In this document: piece by piece, positions 32,862 through 43,660 of the stretch
Position numbering within the stretch: the first letter of the stretch is position 1
How the letters are laid out: every line of letters starts with the position of its first letter
From: Bufo bufo
Taxonomy: Eukaryota; Chordata; Amphibia; Anura; Bufonidae
DNA length: 64,000 bases
NCBI RefSeq assembly: GCF_905171765.1
Contig: NC_053390.1
Span: 576,936,471 to 577,000,470 of the forward strand
Direction of reading: 5' to 3'
Program-made: the position numbers and the translations under genes
The notes under the pieces: generated by a model
The model's database searches: none
The model's input: the letters and a program-made list of their open reading frames with translations, nothing else
What the model was told of the DNA's origin: nothing

Positions 32862-35800
32862 ATGAGGCAAACATCTAATAAGGGACGCGGTCATGGTCGT
32901 AGTGGTGGTGTTGGTCGAGCCTCTGGTGCAGGGAGAGGACGTGGCCGTTCTGCCACAGCTACACGTCCTACTGAACCTACTACCTCAGGTCCCAGTAGCC
33001 GCCAGAATCGACATCGATATTTGGTCGGGCCTAATGCTGTTCTAAGGATGGTAAGGCCTGAGCAAGTACAGGCGCTAGTCAATTGGGTGGCCGACAGTGG
33101 ATGCAGCATGTTCCCATTATCTCCCACCCAGTCTTCTGCAGAAATCGCACAGGTGGCGCCTGAAACCTGTGCCCATCAGTCTGTCACATCACCCCCGTGC
33201 ATATCAGGGAACCTGTCTGAGCCTCAAGTCATGCAGCAGTCTCTTATGCTGTTTGAAGACTCTGCAGGCAGGGTTTCCCAAGGGCATCCACCTAGCCCTT
33301 CCCCAGGGGTGGAAGACATAGAATGCACTGACGCACAACCACTTATGTTTCCTGATGAGGACATGGGAATACCACCTCAGCACGTCTCTGATGCCGAAAC
33401 ACAGGTGCCAACTGCTGCGTCTTTCTGCAGTGTGCAGACCGAAAAGGAGGTCAGGGAGGAAGACTGGGTGGAAGACGATGCAGGGGACAATGAGGTCCTA
33501 GACCCCACATGGAATGAAGATCGTGCCACTGACTTTCAGAGTTCGGAGGAAGAGGCAGTGGTGAGACCGAGCCAACAGCGTAGCAAAAGTGGGAGCAGGG
33601 TGCAAAAGCAGAGCAGCCGTCGCCAAAACAGTTCGCCTGCTACTGGCCACCGTCACCAGGGACTGAGCACACCAAAGGCAGCCTCAAGGAGTTCCCTGGC
33701 ATGGCACTTCTTCACACAATGTGCTGACGACAAGATCCGAGTGGTTTGCACGCTGTGCCATCAGAGCCTGAAGCGAGGCATTAACGTACTGAACCTTAGC
33801 ACAACCTGCATGACCAGGCACCTACATGCGAGACACGGGCTGCAGTGGAGTAAGCACCTTCAAAACCAAGAAAGGGCTCAGGCCCCTCCTGCTCCCTCTT
33901 CTGCTGCTGCCTCGGCCTCTTCCTCCGCCTCTGGAGGAACGTTGGCACCTGCCGCCCAGAAAACAGAGGATGTGCCACCAACTACACCACCTCCGTCACC
34001 AAGCATCTCCACCATGTCACACGGAAGCGTTCAGCTCTCCATCTCACAAACCTTTGAGAGAAAGCGTAAATTCCCACCTAGACACCCTCGATCCCTGGCC
34101 CTGAATGCCAGCATTTCTAAACTGCTGGCCTTTGAAATGCTGTCATTCAGGCTGGTGGAGACGGACAGCTTCAAACAGCTCATGTCGCTTGCTGTCCCAC
34201 AGTACGTCGTTCCCAGCCGCCACTACTTCTCCAGGAGAGCCGTGCCCTCCCTGCACAACCAAGTATCGGATAAAATCAAGTGTGCACTGCGCAACGCCAT
34301 CTGTGGCAAGGTCCACTTAACCACAGATACGTGGACCAGTAAGCACGGCCAGGGACGCTATATCTCCCTAACTGCACACTGGGTAAATGTAAAAATTAAA
34401 CTCCTACAAAAGCAAAACCAACCCGCGGTAATGTTCGTACAAATCTTTATTAAACGAATATGCACACATACAAGATAAATAATTAATTGAATAATTAAAA
34501 CCCAGTAGGGAAATGCAGAGAAGTGTGGATAAAACCCCCCAAAGCCAGTGCGTATATCAATACATAATTGTTGCATATAGCTACTTCTGCTTGTGTGGTA
34601 CACCGGAAAATGTAACAGAAAGGGATGAACCAATCCATATGTCAGTCTCATCAATAAGTGCAAGAGTACACCACAGGTCTAAATGATTCAAACCTGGGTG
34701 GCTTAAAGAGACCAGTAAGCATACTACTATGCAAGGTACCTTGCACATGCTGGAGAGACTGTGCGAGCAGCAGCAGGCCATAGTGGAGTTTCAGCTGCAG
34801 CACGCACGGGTGAGTCGCACTGCGGAACTTCACCACCAATGACTGGGCCTCCATGCGAGACCTGTGTGCCCTGTTGCGCTGTTTCGAGTACTCCACCAAC
34901 ATGGCCAGTGGCGATGACGCCGTTATCAGCGTTACAATACCACTTCTATGTCTCCTTGAGAAAACACTTAGGGCGATGATGGAAGAGGATGTGGCCCAGG
35001 ACGAGGAGGAGGAAGAGGGGTCATCTCCTAACACTTTCAGGCCAGTCTTTTAGAAGTGGCTCAGAAAGAGGATTTTTGCAACAGCAGAGGCCAGGTACAA
35101 ATTTGGCCAGCCAGGGCCCACTACTGGAGGAGGAGGAGGAGGATGGGGATGAAGCATGTCCACAGCGGGGTGGCATCCAACGCAGCTCGGGCCCATCACT
35201 GGTGCGTGGCTGGGGGGATAAGGAGGACGCAGACGATACGCCTCCCACAGAGGACAGCTTGTCCTTACCTCTGGGCAGCGACTACATACTGCAGTGCCTG
35301 CGCAACGACTGCAGAGTTGCCCACATTTTAACATGTGCCGACTACTGGGTGGCCACCCTGCTAGATCCCCGTTACAAAGACAATGTGCCGTCCTTAATTC
35401 CCTAACTGCAGCGTGATCGGAAGATGCGCGACTACAGGCGCATGCTGGCAGACGCGCTCCTGAGAGCATTCCCGACTGACGCCAGGGGACAAGTGGAAAC
35501 ACAAGGCGAAGGCAGGGGAGGAGGAAGAGGTCGCCAATGCAGCTTTGTCAGCGCCAGCACCTCAGAAGGCAGGGTTAGCATGGCCGACATGTGGAAAAGC
35601 TTTGTCACCTCGCCGCAACAACCGGCCCCAACTGCTGATATGGAGCGTGTTAGCAGGAGGCAGCATTTGAACAACATGGTGGAACAGTACCTGTGCACAC
35701 GACTACACGTACTGACTGATGGTTCTGCCCCATTCAACTTCTGGGTTTCCAAATTGTCCATATGGCCAGAGCTTGCCCTGTATGCCTTGGAGGTGCTGGC

Positions 35801-35966
35801 CTGCCCTGCAGCCAGTGTACTCTCTGAACGTGTATTTAGCACGGCAGGAGGCGTCATTACAGACAGACCCAGCCGCCTGTCCACAGCCAACGTGGACAAG
35901 CTCACGTTCATTAAAATGAACCAGGTTTGGATCCCACAAGACTTGTCTGTACCTTGTGCAGAATAG
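32862..35966 (+). pseudogene. hAT transposase with BED zinc finger, interrupted
   Basis: The first part (32862-34387) is open: a Gly/Arg-rich basic N-terminus (MRQTSNKGRGHGRSGG), an acidic Ser-rich stretch, a BED finger (VVCTLCHQSL then CMTRHLHARHG, about residues 293-325) and the start of the catalytic domain including LTTDTWTSKHGQGRY with the presumed first Asp. At about 34388 foreign sequence of ~350 bp replaces the middle. The transposase resumes in shifted frames with ASMRDLCALLRCFEYSTNMA (34850) and ATLLDPRYKDNVPSLIP (35350), followed by a stop. The last open part (35424-35966) holds the hAT C-terminal dimerisation domain: ALEVLACPAASVLSERVF and STAGGVITDRPSRLSTANVD. It cannot make a complete enzyme. 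Confidence 0.88.
34388..34735. mobile_element. Insert replacing the middle of the hAT transposase
   Basis: Transposase similarity stops after 'TAHWVN' and restarts near 34740. The AT-rich interval (ataaataattaattgaata and similar) resembles no part of the transposase. As catalytic-domain residues are also missing, this looks like insertion plus deletion. Family not recognised; borders approximate. Confidence 0.5.
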
Positions 35967-36377
35967 ACATTTATACCACCATCAAACATACATTCTTGTA
36001 CTCAATTCAAGTGCAATGATTCTTTGTTTTCTTTTTTTTTTATTTGTCCCAATATTTTGGGGGCTACCTACCCAATAAAAAAAAAAAAAAAAACATTGTT
36101 CGCTACCTGTTCCTCCTCCATTGCTGCCTCCACCTACAACACCACATTCACCGCCTCCTCAACCCCCGACTCCATATGCACCTCCTTCTCTAAGTTGCAG
36201 GTTAATAATTTGTAATTTTTAGTTCTTTCCCTATCCACATTTGTTTGCAGAGCAGTTGCCATGCTCTTAAGCACATTTTACTGCCTTTTACATCCCTCTA
36301 GCCTTTTCAAGGACTATTTTAGAAATTTTAGTGCCCTAAATGGAAAAAATTCTTATTTTCAATTGTCGGGTGACATT
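35967..36377 (+). other. hAT 3' UTR, first copy
   Basis: Contains 'cccaatattttgggggctac', a poly-A run and a pyrimidine-rich 'ctgcctccacctacaacacc' stretch. The same succession follows the second transposase end at 38245-38480, and an inverted relative lies at 41640-41735. Confidence 0.6.
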
Positions 36378-37805
36378 TTACCATTTTTGGCGTATACAAA
36401 CCCCTGCTGTGCCTGGGTGACATGGGCCTAAATCTCTCAAAATCCTCTGTTGTATTGCTGGGTGACATAAACCCCCTTTTGCCGTGAATGAACCCCTGCT
36501 GTGCCTGGGTGACAGGGGCCTAAATCTCTCAAAATCCTCTGTTGTATTGCTGGGTGACATGAACCCCCTTTTGCCGTGAATGAACCCCTGCTGTGCCTGG
36601 GTGACAGGGGCCTAAATCTCTCAAAATCCTCTGTTCTATTGCTGGGTGACATGTACCCCCTTTTGCCGTGAATGAACCCCTGCTCTGCATTGCTGACAAG
36701 GGCCTAAATCTCTCAAAGTCCTCTGCTCTATTGCTGGGTGACATGTACCCCCTTTTGCCGTGAATGAACCCCTGCTGTGCCTGGGTGACAAGGGGTCTAA
36801 ATCTCTCAAAATCCTCTGTTCTATTGCTGGGTGACATGTACCCCCTTTTGCCGTGAATGAATTCCTGCTCTGCATTGCTGACAGGGGCCTAAATCTCTCA
36901 AAATCCTCTGTTCTATTGCTGGGTGACATGTACCCCCTTTTGCCGTGAATGAACCCCTGCTCTGCATTGCTGACAGGGGCCTAAATCTCTCAAAATCCTC
37001 TGTTGTATTGCTGGGTGACATAAACCCCCTTTTGCCGTGAATGAACCCCTGCTGTGCCTGGGTGACAGGGGCCTAAATCTCTCAAAATCCTCTGTTGTAT
37101 TGCTGGGTGACATGAACCCCCTTTTGCCGTGAATGAACCCCTGCTGTGCCTGGGTGACAGGGGCCTAAATCTCTCAAAATCCTCTGTTCTATTGCTGGGT
37201 GACATGTACCCCCTTTTGCCGTGAATGAACCCCTGCTCTGCATTGCTGACAAGGGCCTAAATCTCTCAAAGTCCTCTGCTCTATTGCTGGGTGACATGTA
37301 CCCCCTTTTGCCGTGAATGAACCCCTGCTGTGCCTGGGTGACAAGGGGTCTAAATCTCTCAAAATCCTCTGTTCTATTGCTGGGTGACATGTACCCCCTT
37401 TTGCCGTGAATGAATTCCTGCTCTGCATTGCTGACAGGGGCCTAAATCTCTCAAAATCCTCTGTTCTATTGCTGGGTGACATGTACCCCCTTTTGCCGTG
37501 AATGAACCCCTGCTCTGCATTGCTGACAGGGGCCTAAATCTCTCAAAATCCTCTGTTGTATTGCTGGGTGACATGAACCCCCTTTTGCCGTGAATGAACC
37601 CCTGCTGTACCTGGGTGACAGGGGCCTAAATCTCTCAAAATCCTCTGTTGTATTGCTGGGTGACATGAACCCCCTTTTGCCGTGAATGAACCCCTGCTGT
37701 GCCTGGGTGACAGGGGCCTAAATCTCTCCAAATCCTCTGTTGTATTGCTGGTTGACATGTACCCCCTTTTGTCGTGAATGAACCCCTGCTCTGCATTGCT
37801 GACAG
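36378..37805 (-). repeat. Tandem array, ~15 copies of a 92-bp unit, with 553-bp higher-order repeat
   Basis: Each unit includes 'gaacccccttttgccgtgaa', 'tgaacccctgctgtgcctgg' and 'gggcctaaatctctcaaaat'. Blocks beginning at 36437, 36529, 36636, 36821 and 36913 recur with the same variants 553 bp later (36990, 37082, 37189, 37374, 37466), showing recent amplification of a six-unit block. The minus-strand open frames through it are by-products of a stop-free unit. Confidence 0.93.
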
Positions 37806-37830
37806 GGAACTAAATTTAGTGAAAACATCT

Positions 37831-38593
37831 GTTACTGATCGGAAGATGCGCGACTACAAGCGCGCGCTGATGATAGCATTCCCACCTGACAGCGGGGGCA
37901 CAGTGGAAGCACAAGGCAGAGGAGGAGGAAGAGGTCGCCAACACAGCTGGGGCACCGCCAGCACCTGATAAGGCAGGGTTAGCATGGCCCAAATGTGGAA
38001 AAGCTTTGTCAGCCTTGGAGGTGCTGACCTGCCCTGCAGCCAATGTATAATGTGAACGTGTGTTTAGTACGGCAGAGAGCATTATCACAGGCCACAGCCA
38101 ATGTGGACAAGCTTACGTTTATTAAAATGAACCAGGCATGGATCCCACAGGACTTGTCCGTACCTTGTGCAGAATAGACATTTATACCAGGCTCAACCAT
38201 CCATTCTTGTACTCAAGTGCACTTATTCTTAGTTTTATTTTGTTATGTCCCAATATTTTGGGGGATACCCCAATTTAAAAATAAAAAATAACACAAATCA
38301 GTGTTGGCTACCTATTCCTCCTTCACCGCCGCTTCCACCTACACCACCACGTCAACCTACACCGCCACATCCACCCATCCACCGCCTCCTCAACCTCCTA
38401 CTCCTAGATCCAGATTGTTATTTTAAATTTTTCTGTATTTTATGTTATTTTAAGTCATTTCCCAATCCACATTTGTTTGCAGAACAGTTGCCATGCTCTT
38501 AAGCACATTTTGATGCCTTTTGCAGCTCTTTCCAGGACTATTTTAGAGCCATTTTAGTGCCCTAAAGTTGGAGAAAGTGTAATGTGGTGTACT
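37831..38593 (+). pseudogene. Second, internally deleted hAT transposase 3' end plus UTR
   Basis: Repeats the end of the transposase at 35415-35966: gatcggaagatgcgcgacta, then the Gly/Arg-rich linker, then a direct jump to 'LEVLTCPAANV' and the final KLTFIKMNQAWIPQDLSVPC. Several stops and deletions are present. The 3' UTR (38245-38500) also repeats that at 36048. This points to duplication around the 92-bp array or to two related elements fused by recombination. Confidence 0.75.
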
Positions 38594-38631
38594 CCTATAT
38601 CTAGGGATGAGTGGACCCGTGGACGTCTGAA

Positions 38632-39110
38632 TGGAGCCTTACAGGGGGGTGATCAATGACAGGGGGGTGATCACCCATATAGACTCCCTGATCACCCCCC
38701 TGTCATTAATCACCCCCCTGTCATTGATCACCCCCCTGTAAGGCTCCATTCAGACGTCCGTATGTTTTTTACGGATCCACGGATACATGGATCGGATCCG
38801 CAAAACACATACGGACGTCTGAATGGAGCCTTACAGGGGGGTGATCAATGACAGGGGGGTGATCACCTCATATGGACTCCCTGATCACCCCCCTGTCATT
38901 GATCACCCCCCTGTAAGGCTCCATTCAGACGTCCGTATGTTTTTTACGGATCCACGGATACATGGATCGGATCCACAAAACACATATGGACGTCTGAATG
39001 GAGCCTTACAGGGGGGTGATCAATGACAGGGGGGTGATCACCCCATATAGACTCCCTGATCACCCCCCTGTCATTGATCACCCCCCTGTAAGGCTCCATT
39101 CAGACATTTT
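38632..39110. repeat. Array of alternating palindromes, ~177-bp period
   Basis: Two palindromic units alternate. One runs from tccgtatgttttttacggat to its partner around 'ccatgtatccgtg'-type words (38750-38830 and 38930-39000). The other is gatcaatgacaggggggtga with complement tcacccccctgtcattgatc (about 38640-38730, 38825-38915, 39000-39095). Roughly 2.7 periods are present. Confidence 0.88.
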
Positions 39111-41600
39111 TTTGGCCCAAGTTAGCGGAAATTGTTGTTGTTTTTTTTGGTTTTTTTTCCTACAAAGTCTCATATTCCACTAACTTGTGTCAAAAAATAA
39201 AATCTCACATGAACTCACCATACCCCTCACGGAATCCAAATGCGTAAATTTTTTTAGACATTTATATTCCAGACTTCTTCTCACGCTTTACGGCCCCTAA
39301 AATGCCAGGGCAGTATAAATACCCCACATGTGACCCCATTTCAGAAAGAAGACACCCCAAGGTATTCCATGAGGGGCATATTGAGTCCATGAAAGATTGA
39401 AATTTTTGTCCCAAGTTAGCAGAAAGGGAGACTTTGTGAGAAAAAAAAATAAAAAATCAATTTCCGCTAACTTGTGCCAAAAAAAAAAAAATTCGATGAA
39501 CTCGCCATGCCCCTCATTGAATACCTTGGGGTGTCTTCTTTCCAAAATGGGGTCACATGTGGGGTATTTATACTGCCCTAACATTTTAGGGGCCCTAAAG
39601 CGTGAGAAGAAGAAGTCTGGGATCCAAATGTCTAAAAATGCCCTCCTAAAAGGAATTTGGGCCCCTTTGTGTCACAAGCCATCCTCCACACCAGACGTTT
39701 CTTTTTTCCAGGCCGTGAACAAGGTCTCGGGATGAGACCGAAACGTTGGCCTTAAGTCTTATTTTCTGGATGGATAAATAAATAACTAATTACCTAACTC
39801 GAGTGCCGCGGTTCTATATTTCTATACACTGATTGTCGCTACCGCTGAGCACCGGATTGTCTTTTTTTGCCGAGATATTTCTCTCACCCAGCATGGGTAT
39901 ATGTAAAAAGACACCCCAAAACACATTGCCCTACTTCTTCTGAGTACGGCGATACCAGATGTGTGACACTTTTTTGCAGCCTAGGTGGGCAAATGGGCCC
40001 ACATTCCAAAGAGCACTTTTCGGATTTCACAGGGCATTTTTTACAGACTTTGATTTCAAACTACTTCTGACACATTAGGGCCCCTAAAATGCCAGGGCAG
40101 TATAACTACCCCACAAGTGACACCATTTTGGAAAGAAGACACCCCAAGGTATTCCGTGAGGGGCATGGTGAGTTCCTAGAATTTTTTTTTTTTTGTCACA
40201 AGTTAGCGGAAAATGATGATTTTTAATTTTTATTTTTTTCTTACAAAGTCTCATATTCCACTAACTTGTGACAAAAAATAAAAACTTCCATGAACTCACT
40301 ATGCCCATCACGAAATACCTTGGGGTGTCTTATTTCCAAAATGGGGTCACTTGTGGGGTAGTTATACTGTCCTGGCATTTTAGGGGCACGAATGCTTGAG
40401 AAGTAGTTTGAAATCAAAATGTGTAAAAAATGCCCTGTGAAATCCGAAAGGTGCTCTTTGGAATGTGGGCCCCTTTTCCCACCTAGGCTGCAAAAAAGTG
40501 TCACATATCTGGTATCGCCTTACTCAGAAGAAGTTGGGCAATGTGTTTTGGGGTGTCTTTTTACATATACCCATGCTGGGTGAGAGAAATATCTCAGCAA
40601 AAGACAACTTTTCCCATTTTTTTATACAAAGTTGGCATTTGACCAAGATATTTATCTCAACCAGCATGGGTATATGTAAAATGACACCCCAAAACACATT
40701 GCCCAACTTCTCCTGAGTACGGCGATACCAGATGTGTGACACTTTTTTGTAGCCTAGGTGGGCAAAGGGGCCCACATTCCAAAGAGCACCTTTCATATTT
40801 CACAGGGCATTTTTTACACATTTTTATTTCAAACTACTTCTCACACATTAGGGCCCCTAAAAGGCCAGGGCAGTATAACTACCCCACAAGTGACCCCATT
40901 TTGGAAAGAAGACACCCCAAGGTATTTCTTGATGGGCATAGTGAGTTCATGGAAGTTTTTATTTTTTGTCAAAAGTTTGTGGAATATGAGACTTTGTAAG
41001 AAAAAAAAATAATAATAATCATCATATTCCGCTAACTTGTGACAAAAAATAAAAAGTTCTATGAACTCACTATGCTCATCAGCAAAAACCTTAGGGTGTC
41101 TACTTTCCGAAATGGGGTCATTTGTGGGGTTTTTCTACTGTCTGGGCATTGTAGAACCTCAGGAAACATGACAGGTGCTCAGAAAGTCAGAGCTGCTTCA
41201 AAAAGCAGAAATTCACATTTTTGTACCATAGTTTGTAAACGCTATAACTTTTACCCAAACCATTTTTTTTTTTACCCAAACATTTTTTTTTATCAAAGAC
41301 ATGTAAAACAATAAATTTAGAGAAAAATTTATATATGGATGTCGTTTTTTAAAAAAAAATTTACAACTGAAATTGAAAAATGTCATTTTTTTGCAAAAAA
41401 ATCGGTAAATTTCGATTAATAACAAAAAAAGTTAAAATGTCAGCAGCATTGAAATAGCACCAAATGAAAGCTCTATTAGTGAGAAGAAAAGGAGGCAAAA
41501 TTCATTTGGGTGGTAAGTTGCATGACCGAGCAATAAACGGTGAAAGTAGTGTAGTGCAGAAGTGTAAAAAGTGGCCTGGTCATTAAGGGTGTTTAAGCTA
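39111..41600. repeat. Multiple inverted repeats of one ~350-bp sequence
   Basis: A sequence containing 'gggcagtataactaccccac', 'ggaaagaagacaccccaagg' and 'cctaggtgggcaaatgggcc' occurs in alternating orientations: 39240-39410 (+), 39490-39640 (-), 39880-40200 (+), 40240-40620 (-) and 40640-41000 (+). The minus-strand peptide at 40504-40241 and the plus-strand peptide at 40736-40999 are almost identical, which shows the inversion. A PLE end (about 39690-39865) is inserted between copies. No function inferred. Confidence 0.85.
39690..39865 (+). mobile_element. PLE terminal fragment with hammerhead-like fold
   Basis: 39710-39752 folds as stem I (aggcc/ggcct), an 8-nt gtgaacaa in place of the hammerhead CTGATGA core, stem II (ggtctc/gagacc) and GAAACGTT. 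The surrounding 'aagtcttattttctggatgg' and 'ataaataaataac' resemble the PLE tails near 50.1 and 50.95 kb. No coding part. Confidence 0.55.
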
Positions 41601-41995
41601 GGGGGGCTGAAGTGGTTAAATAACATAGAATAGAAAAAAAACAAAAAATAATAATCTTGAACTAGGAGGCGGAGGTCAAAGTGGAGTAGGAGGTTGAGGA
41701 GGCGGTGGATGGAGGAGGTAGCTAACACAGTGTTTTTTTTCCTTAATTAATTAATTATTTTTATAAATTTGTCACCGACCGATCTAACAGACAGATTAAC
41801 TATATTAATTTCCCTGTCACATACACAGTGCAGGTGTACCTCACACCAAAAATGGGTATATGTCACCCACAGAACTAACAGACAGACTAATTATTATATT
41901 TTTGTGTCAGTGGTACAAAAATATTGCATTGCACCCCCAAAAAATCGATATAGGTCACCCACAGAATTAACAGCCAGATTAATAATTATATTTAA

Positions 41996-42652
41996 AGGGG
42001 TTATCCGAGTTATTTTTTTGTTCTTTCTATGTTCCTAACTGGGCAAATGTAACAGCTTTCCAATTAACTCACTTTATCTCCAGTGGCTGGTTTCTCAGAT
42101 TTCACTGAGGGTCACATGACCTGTGATGTCAGCTTCTCTCTCTGCTCTGATAAAGGTCATTTACAAGCCTGTAAACGAGACGTCACTGTGCTGGCCACGC
42201 CCCCCTGCACTGCCGTCTCTGTTCTCTCTGCTAGGATTCTTAACCCCTTCAGCTGCACACACTGGGTACTGGGTATCTGCAGCAGTGACAATTCTGGGCA
42301 CAGGAGCTGAAGGACTAGAGAGAGCATTGCACAAGAAGGTAGGGGGAAGATCCTGTGTGTATTAGCAGTGTCATATACAGCTGGGACTTGTAGTCCTACA
42401 CATACAACATGCTGCAGAGTCTCCCAGCAGGCAGACATGTCACTCAGGGCAGCTCTTTTAGCCACTCCCTTAGCATTGCAAGGGGAGGGGCAGAGGTTGT
42501 TTTTATTGCATGTAAACAAAGGGCCAGAAAAGAACCAGGGAAATGAGGAAATATATATATTTTTTGAATAAAACTTGCTTAGCTTAGTTATATATTGCTG
42601 GCCATCAGATTTTCAGTGCTATATATTTTTTTTCATAACTCGGACAACCCCT
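41996..42652. mobile_element. 657-bp MITE with TTAA target
   Basis: TTAA at 41992-41995 and 42653-42656 brackets the inverted ends AGGGGTTATCCGAGTTAT and ATAACTCGGACAACCCCT. It interrupts the 5' UTR-like repeats ('caccaaaaaatcgatatagg' type) of the minus-strand hAT element. Non-coding. Confidence 0.85.
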
Positions 42653-43053
42653 TTAAGTGTCAGGGGTGCAAAGATGGTGCTTTGCACCCACAAAAAATCG
42701 CTATAGGTCACCCACAGAATAAATAGCCAGATTAAATTCCTAACCCTCTCCCTCACTTTAGCTGCCTGCTTCCTGTCCCTGCACTACTCGTGCTACACGT
42801 GATCCAGCTTGTATAGAGGCTGGGTCACATGATGCACCGGCAAATCACAGCCATGCCATTACTAGGCATGGCTGTGTTGGCTTCTAAGTGCCCACAGCTT
42901 AAAAGCTCATTGATTGGCTACCCTGCAGCCTTTCAACAAGCTTTATCAATGCCCGAACACTGAACTCGAACAGACCGGTACAGACCCGAACTTTGCAGTT
43001 CGAGTTCGCTGAACACTACCTATATCTGTAAAAGTACACCAGGGGGTTGCCTG

Positions 43054-43652
43054 CAGGGCCGGTACAAAGCAGGGGCCGAAGGAGCGGGTGCCCTGGGCGC
43101 TACCATTTGCGGACAGGAGGGGGGCGCAGCTGAAGTGCCAGCAGTGTACAGCTTCACTGTACCACATTAGCCAAGCGCCACTTGCTGTGCTTGCTGTGCT
43201 GAGTGCGCTCCTGCACCCGCCTACACCGTCCACACCAGCCATGTCAGCGCTGCTCCTTCTCTCCCCCTATGAATTTTGTGCCGACTGCGCTCCTGGCTCG
43301 GGCTCCCTTTCCTCCTCTGCGTTTCCTCGCCCCCCCCCCCCCCCCATGGAGGATTCATTTGGTTGATACCACCGGCGTGCGCCGTGTGACGTCACGCGGC
43401 TCACGCCGGAGGCGAGGTGTGAGGTGAGAGAGGGAGGACTCGCGCAGCCTACAGGGAGCTGTGTCGGCGCGTGAAGAACAAGCCACGAGGAGCCTGCCTT
43501 CACTAGCTGCTACTCACACACAGACTGTAAAAAGTAAGAAAATAATGTAATACAAATAACAAACTAATTTTTTTCTTAAAAACGGGGGGGGGGGGGGGGG
43601 GCGCAGTTTGCCATCTTCGCCCTGGGCACCAAATGGCCTTGTCCCAGCCCTG
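43054..43652. mobile_element. 599-bp hAT MITE with perfect 8-bp duplication
   Basis: GTTGCCTG occurs at 43046-43053 and 43653-43660. The ends are CAGGGCCGGTACAAAGC and, in complement, CAGGGCTGGGACAAGGC, typical hAT CAGGG termini. The interior is GC-rich with homopolymers: a C run near 43330-43345 and a G run near 43585-43601. Open frames here are incidental. Confidence 0.92.
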
Positions 43653-43660
43653 GTTGCCTG

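Larger units (their letters stand above)
30441..38593 (+). mobile_element. Large hAT element relic with two long tandem arrays
   Basis: The left end is TAGAGTTGAGCGAACCCGAA (30441), a hAT terminus of the same style as those at 4629 and 43018. It is followed by a promoter-like leader, a 93-bp tandem array (30940-32750), a broken hAT transposase (32862-35966), a 92-bp array (36378-37805) and a duplicated transposase 3' end (37831-38175). No right terminus is seen; at 38602 a second hAT element interrupts the sequence, and flanking sequence resumes at 43027. The base count to 38593 is about 8.2 kb. Confidence 0.75.
38602..43018 (-). mobile_element. 4.4-kb non-autonomous hAT element with perfect 8-bp duplication
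   Basis: CCTATATC occurs at 38594-38601 and at 43019-43026. The left end TAGGGATGAGTGGACCCGTG and the right end (complement TAGTGTTCAGCGAACTCGAA) are imperfect hAT inverted repeats. Read from 43018 leftwards, the first ~250 bp match the leader of the hAT at 30441 (both contain 'catgtgacccagcctctat' and an inverted 'ccatgcctagtaatggcatgg' type hairpin), and a 3'-UTR-like pyrimidine stretch occurs at 41735-41640. So the element is a minus-strand relative that lost its transposase and filled with other repeats. It interrupts the sequence 3' of the first hAT. Confidence 0.88.

Noticed and set aside
36378..37758. Series of 60-100-codon minus-strand frames with a repetitive peptide (FERFRPLSPRHSRGSFTAKG)
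   Set aside because: They arise because the 92-bp unit happens to be stop-free in some copies; no start context, no conservation beyond the DNA repeat.
36378..37805. CRISPR-like array
   Set aside because: Units are contiguous tandem copies without unique spacers, in vertebrate DNA; an ordinary satellite.
42083..42520. Overlapping 75-120-codon frames on both strands as genes
   Set aside because: They lie within the TTAA MITE 41996-42652; no splice or domain evidence.
30441..43018. A single 12.6-kb hAT element bounded by these two termini
   Set aside because: The 8-bp duplication CCTATATC pairs 38602 with 43018, and the sequence after 30441's flank (gtgatcaa) is not found at 43019; so two elements are nested instead.
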